Origin: Methylomicrobium sp.
Lineage (GTDB): Bacteria; Pseudomonadota; Gammaproteobacteria; Methylococcales; Methylomonadaceae
NCBI GenBank assembly: GCA_018333785.1
Contig: JAGXSU010000133.1
Span: forward strand, 1-55,957
DNA length: 55,957 bases
Direction: 5' to 3'
Below are positions 53,920 to 55,957 of the stretch, in pieces. The translations under genes were made by a program, and so were the position numbers. Below the pieces are notes generated by a model that did not search any database, was not told where the DNA came from, and saw only the letters and a program-made list of their open reading frames with translations. Numbering within the stretch: position 1 is the stretch's first letter; each line of letters begins with the position of its first letter.

Positions 53920-54537
53920 ATGATGAAATTCAACCAATTGAAGCCAGGTATCTTGATTGCCTGCTGGTTACCTCTACTCTGGCTACTGCTGGATATCATT
54001 CTGGATAATCTGGGAGGTAATGCCGTTCAGGCAGTGCACATCCGTCTTGGAGATTGGTCTCTGCGCTTTCTATGTGTTGTTCTGGCGATAACGCCGATAC
54101 AAACCATGACCAACTGGCGAGGCATGTCCGAATACCGGAGGATGTTCGGCTTGTTTACATTTATTTACGCAACGCTGCATCTGCTGGCCTATTTAGTCCT
54201 GGATCATTATCTGGTGTGGTCTATTATTGCTACCGATATTCTCGAAAGCTCCTACATCTGGTTTGGTATTGCCGCCTATTTGATCATCCTGGCGTTAGCA
54301 GTGACGACACCAAAATGGGTCGTCAAACTGATGGGAAAAGACTGGAAAAAGCTCCATCGATTTATCTATTTCGCTGCAGGGGCGGCGATCATGCATTATT
54401 TCTGGCAGCTTAAAGGCAATCTCGCTGAACCGCTGTTCTATCTATCAATCATCATCTTGCTGCTTGGCTTTCGTATGCTCGTATCATTTAAAAACCGGGT
54501 CATCAATCGCCTGATGTTGCCAAGGGGCCGTAGATAA
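53920..54537 (+). CDS. msrQ: Heme b membrane subunit MsrQ (YedZ)
   Basis: This 205-residue inner-membrane flavocytochrome passes electrons from quinol to MsrP. It has about five to six hydrophobic helices, with heme-ligating histidines in TLHLLAYLVLDHY and LHRFIYFAAGAAIMHYFW, and the ferric-reductase-like WRGMSEYRRMFGLF segment. Length and layout match YedZ. The start lies 2 bases after the msrP stop, consistent with coupled translation. Confidence 0.93.
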   Translation: MMKFNQLKPGILIACWLPLLWLLLDIILDNLGGNAVQAVHIRLGDWSLRFLCVVLAITPIQTMTNWRGMSEYRRMFGLFTFIYATLHLLAYLVLDHYLVWSIIATDILESSYIWFGIAAYLIILALAVTTPKWVVKLMGKDWKKLHRFIYFAAGAAIMHYFWQLKGNLAEPLFYLSIIILLLGFRMLVSFKNRVINRLMLPRGRR

Positions 54538-54714
54538 GTATTGCTGAGCTTAAGATCATCTTGGATTCAAGTTATAAGTGCAATCCGAGTAGTCATGCGG
54601 CTTTGCGCAACTGTATCAAGTTGAATAAAGAAAAACTAAAGCTCACGCCTTACACGGAAGTTTGGCGGAGCCACCGAAAACGAAAAAAACACAAACCTCC
54701 AAAACCGCCTAGTA

Positions 54715-55956
54715 GTTCGTTCCGTCAATATATTTACTAATTATGCAAGCTCCAAGTCGAATTTTTTCCAGCGGAAAACGACCGGCGCGGCATTCATTTC
54801 AGCAACCCCCTTCAATATGCGCGCCTTGAGTTCAGCCACCGAGGAGACGCGGATATGACGAAGGAAGGTTCGGGCCATCTTCGAGAAGGCGCATTCGATC
54901 AGGTTGAGCCAGGAACCGTATTTGGGGGTATGAACGTACTCAAACCGCCCCGGTCGCGTGGCCAAATAGGCCATGGTTTCCTTGGAGATGTGCGACGAAT
55001 GGTTATCCAGAACAACGCGGATGACGGCCTCTGGCGGGTAGTAAGCGTCGATCGACTGGAGCAACGCAATGAATTCGCAGCTGCGGTGTCGGTCTTCCAC
55101 TTGAGCAAACACATGGCCGGTATGCAGGTCGATACCCGCCAGAATCGAGACGGTGCCGTGGCGAACGTATTCGTAATCCCGGCTGACCGTCGGCGCCTTG
55201 CCAGGAACCGGCGGCAAATCGGGAGCCGTCAAGCCGATTGCTTGAACCCCAGGTTTCTCATCGACGCTGACCGTATAAACCGGCTTAGCCCCTTCATTCT
55301 GAAGGGTACCTTCGGTGCAGAGCGAAACGTCGCGATAGGCAATTAGCACCTCACGCATCTTCCGGTCGAAATCGGGGTCTCGCTTTTCCAAGTAGTAACG
55401 GATCTTGTGGGGCTTAAGTTCATTCTCGTCGAGAATCCGCCAAACCGTACTTTTGCCGGCCTTGGCAAGACGCGGAAACCCCGCCGACTCGGCGTGTTCG
55501 GACACATAGCGCGCCAATGCCGAGAGGCTCCATAATTCTGCAGCCAGCCCCAGTTCCTTCGGCTGGATGCAAGCGATACTGATCACCCAGGCCTTAGCTT
55601 CCTCGGTGATCTCGGGCGGGCGAGGTCGATGATAGGTATCTTTCAGCCCTGCCTGGGCGCCGGCCGCCAGTGCCTTATCGATACATTTGTAAATCGTCGG
55701 CCGGCTCACGCTCAATTGCCGCTGAATCTCGCTGATCGACAGGCCTTGCGCGTACTTCAGCAGAACCCCGGCCCGCTCCACTTCCCGAACCGGCGCCGTA
55801 CGCGAGGCTGCCAGTTCAGACAATTTGCACCTTTGCTCGTCAGTCAATACCAGAGCCGCTCGCTCACTTCTACGTGCCATGATAACCCTCAATTTGAATA
55901 AATATGAGGATCATGACAATTCAGGGCATATTTGTAAACTAATTAATGGGACGATC
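54715..55956. mobile_element. IS630-family insertion sequence
   Basis: Imperfect inverted repeats lie at the ends (54718-54737 and 55934-55953, 14 of 20 positions matching, with a further 2 of 3 outside). The left end is preceded by TA (54713-54714), the target preferred by IS630 elements. On the right the last base of the window is T, so the second TA would be completed by the first base beyond the window. The element is about 1.24 kb and encodes a single intact transposase. It is inserted downstream of msrQ and cuts an open stretch of sequence of unknown origin at 54541-54714. Confidence 0.83.
54741..55880 (-). CDS. IS630-family transposase
   Basis: This protein of about 379 residues has an N-terminal double helix-turn-helix region (SISEIQRQLSVSRPTIYKCID) and a DDE core with DEKPG, VVLDNHSSH and the glutamate in NLIECAFSKMA. 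The frame is complete. I use ATG at 55880 (MARRSERAAL); a start at 55892 is possible. The intact catalytic triad implies an element that is active or was so recently. Minus strand. Confidence 0.92.
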   Translation of the reverse strand: MARRSERAALVLTDEQRCKLSELAASRTAPVREVERAGVLLKYAQGLSISEIQRQLSVSRPTIYKCIDKALAAGAQAGLKDTYHRPRPPEITEEAKAWVISIACIQPKELGLAAELWSLSALARYVSEHAESAGFPRLAKAGKSTVWRILDENELKPHKIRYYLEKRDPDFDRKMREVLIAYRDVSLCTEGTLQNEGAKPVYTVSVDEKPGVQAIGLTAPDLPPVPGKAPTVSRDYEYVRHGTVSILAGIDLHTGHVFAQVEDRHRSCEFIALLQSIDAYYPPEAVIRVVLDNHSSHISKETMAYLATRPGRFEYVHTPKYGSWLNLIECAFSKMARTFLRHIRVSSVAELKARILKGVAEMNAAPVVFRWKKFDLELA

Positions 55957-55957
55957 T

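Overview
The window is chromosomal DNA of moderate G+C content from a gammaproteobacterium, most likely a gammaproteobacterial (type I) methanotroph of the Methylococcales. The main pointer is an FhcA/FmdA-type subunit of the formyltransferase/hydrolase complex, an enzyme of tetrahydromethanopterin C1 metabolism found in methylotrophs. Gammaproteobacterial housekeeping genes surround it (hemW, pyrE, ppnN, speA/speE, ubiK, comM, tesA-ybbA-ybbP, msrPQ). No rRNA, tRNA or CRISPR array was found.

Layout. (1) 1-450: a palindromic intergenic repeat and a broken IS1182-type transposase tail. (2) 478-7101: a leftward six-gene cluster (ZigA-like COG0523 GTPase, DUF1826, COG0523, FhcA paralogue, COG0523, folE2) behind a 31-bp perfect palindrome of Zur-box type; this reads as a zinc-starvation operon and is the most interesting locus. 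(3) 7180-12310: hemW, pyrE, a dynamin-like GTPase and a DUF3014 membrane protein. (4) 12362-20043: a leftward signalling set of TonB-type receptor, YfiR-like periplasmic protein and a 1671-residue hybrid kinase with GGDEF-EAL output. (5) 20340-24565: ppnN, RlpA, small exported proteins and a TraT lipoprotein. (6) 24795-27113: EncFtn-type mini-ferritin, peroxiredoxin and glutathione reductase in one direction. (7) 27497-32783: a Lon-like protease, a PAS chemoreceptor and a beta-hydroxyacid dehydrogenase. (8) 32785-38596: divergent speA/speE, a MarR regulator with a cysteine tail, ubiK, and comM preceded by a duplicated copy of its own 5' end and a small inserted cassette. (9) 38633-44768: BaeSR with a Spy-like protein and a DUF6515 protein, then a split PAS/CZB chemoreceptor pair and a glycine-zipper lipoprotein. 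(10) 44912-50320: ybbP-ybbA diverging from tesA, GlcG-like protein, two unknown small proteins. (11) 50892-54537: SRPBCC protein, short LOV photoreceptor, fatty-acid-hydroxylase-like membrane enzyme, msrP-msrQ. (12) 54715-55956: an IS630-family element that fills the right edge.

How it fits together. The first cluster combines a zinc-independent GTP cyclohydrolase, putative zinc-transferring GTPases and a spare copy of a zinc amidohydrolase, which suggests that C1 oxidation is protected during zinc limitation. The EncFtn-peroxiredoxin-GorA set couples iron oxidation with peroxide removal and glutathione recycling. BaeSR/Spy, RlpA, MsrPQ and several exported proteins point to envelope maintenance. 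Many sensory genes (hybrid kinase, three PAS/LOV proteins, two chemoreceptors) suggest an environmentally responsive, probably motile organism. All functions are inferred from protein motifs and gene order; no database searches were run.
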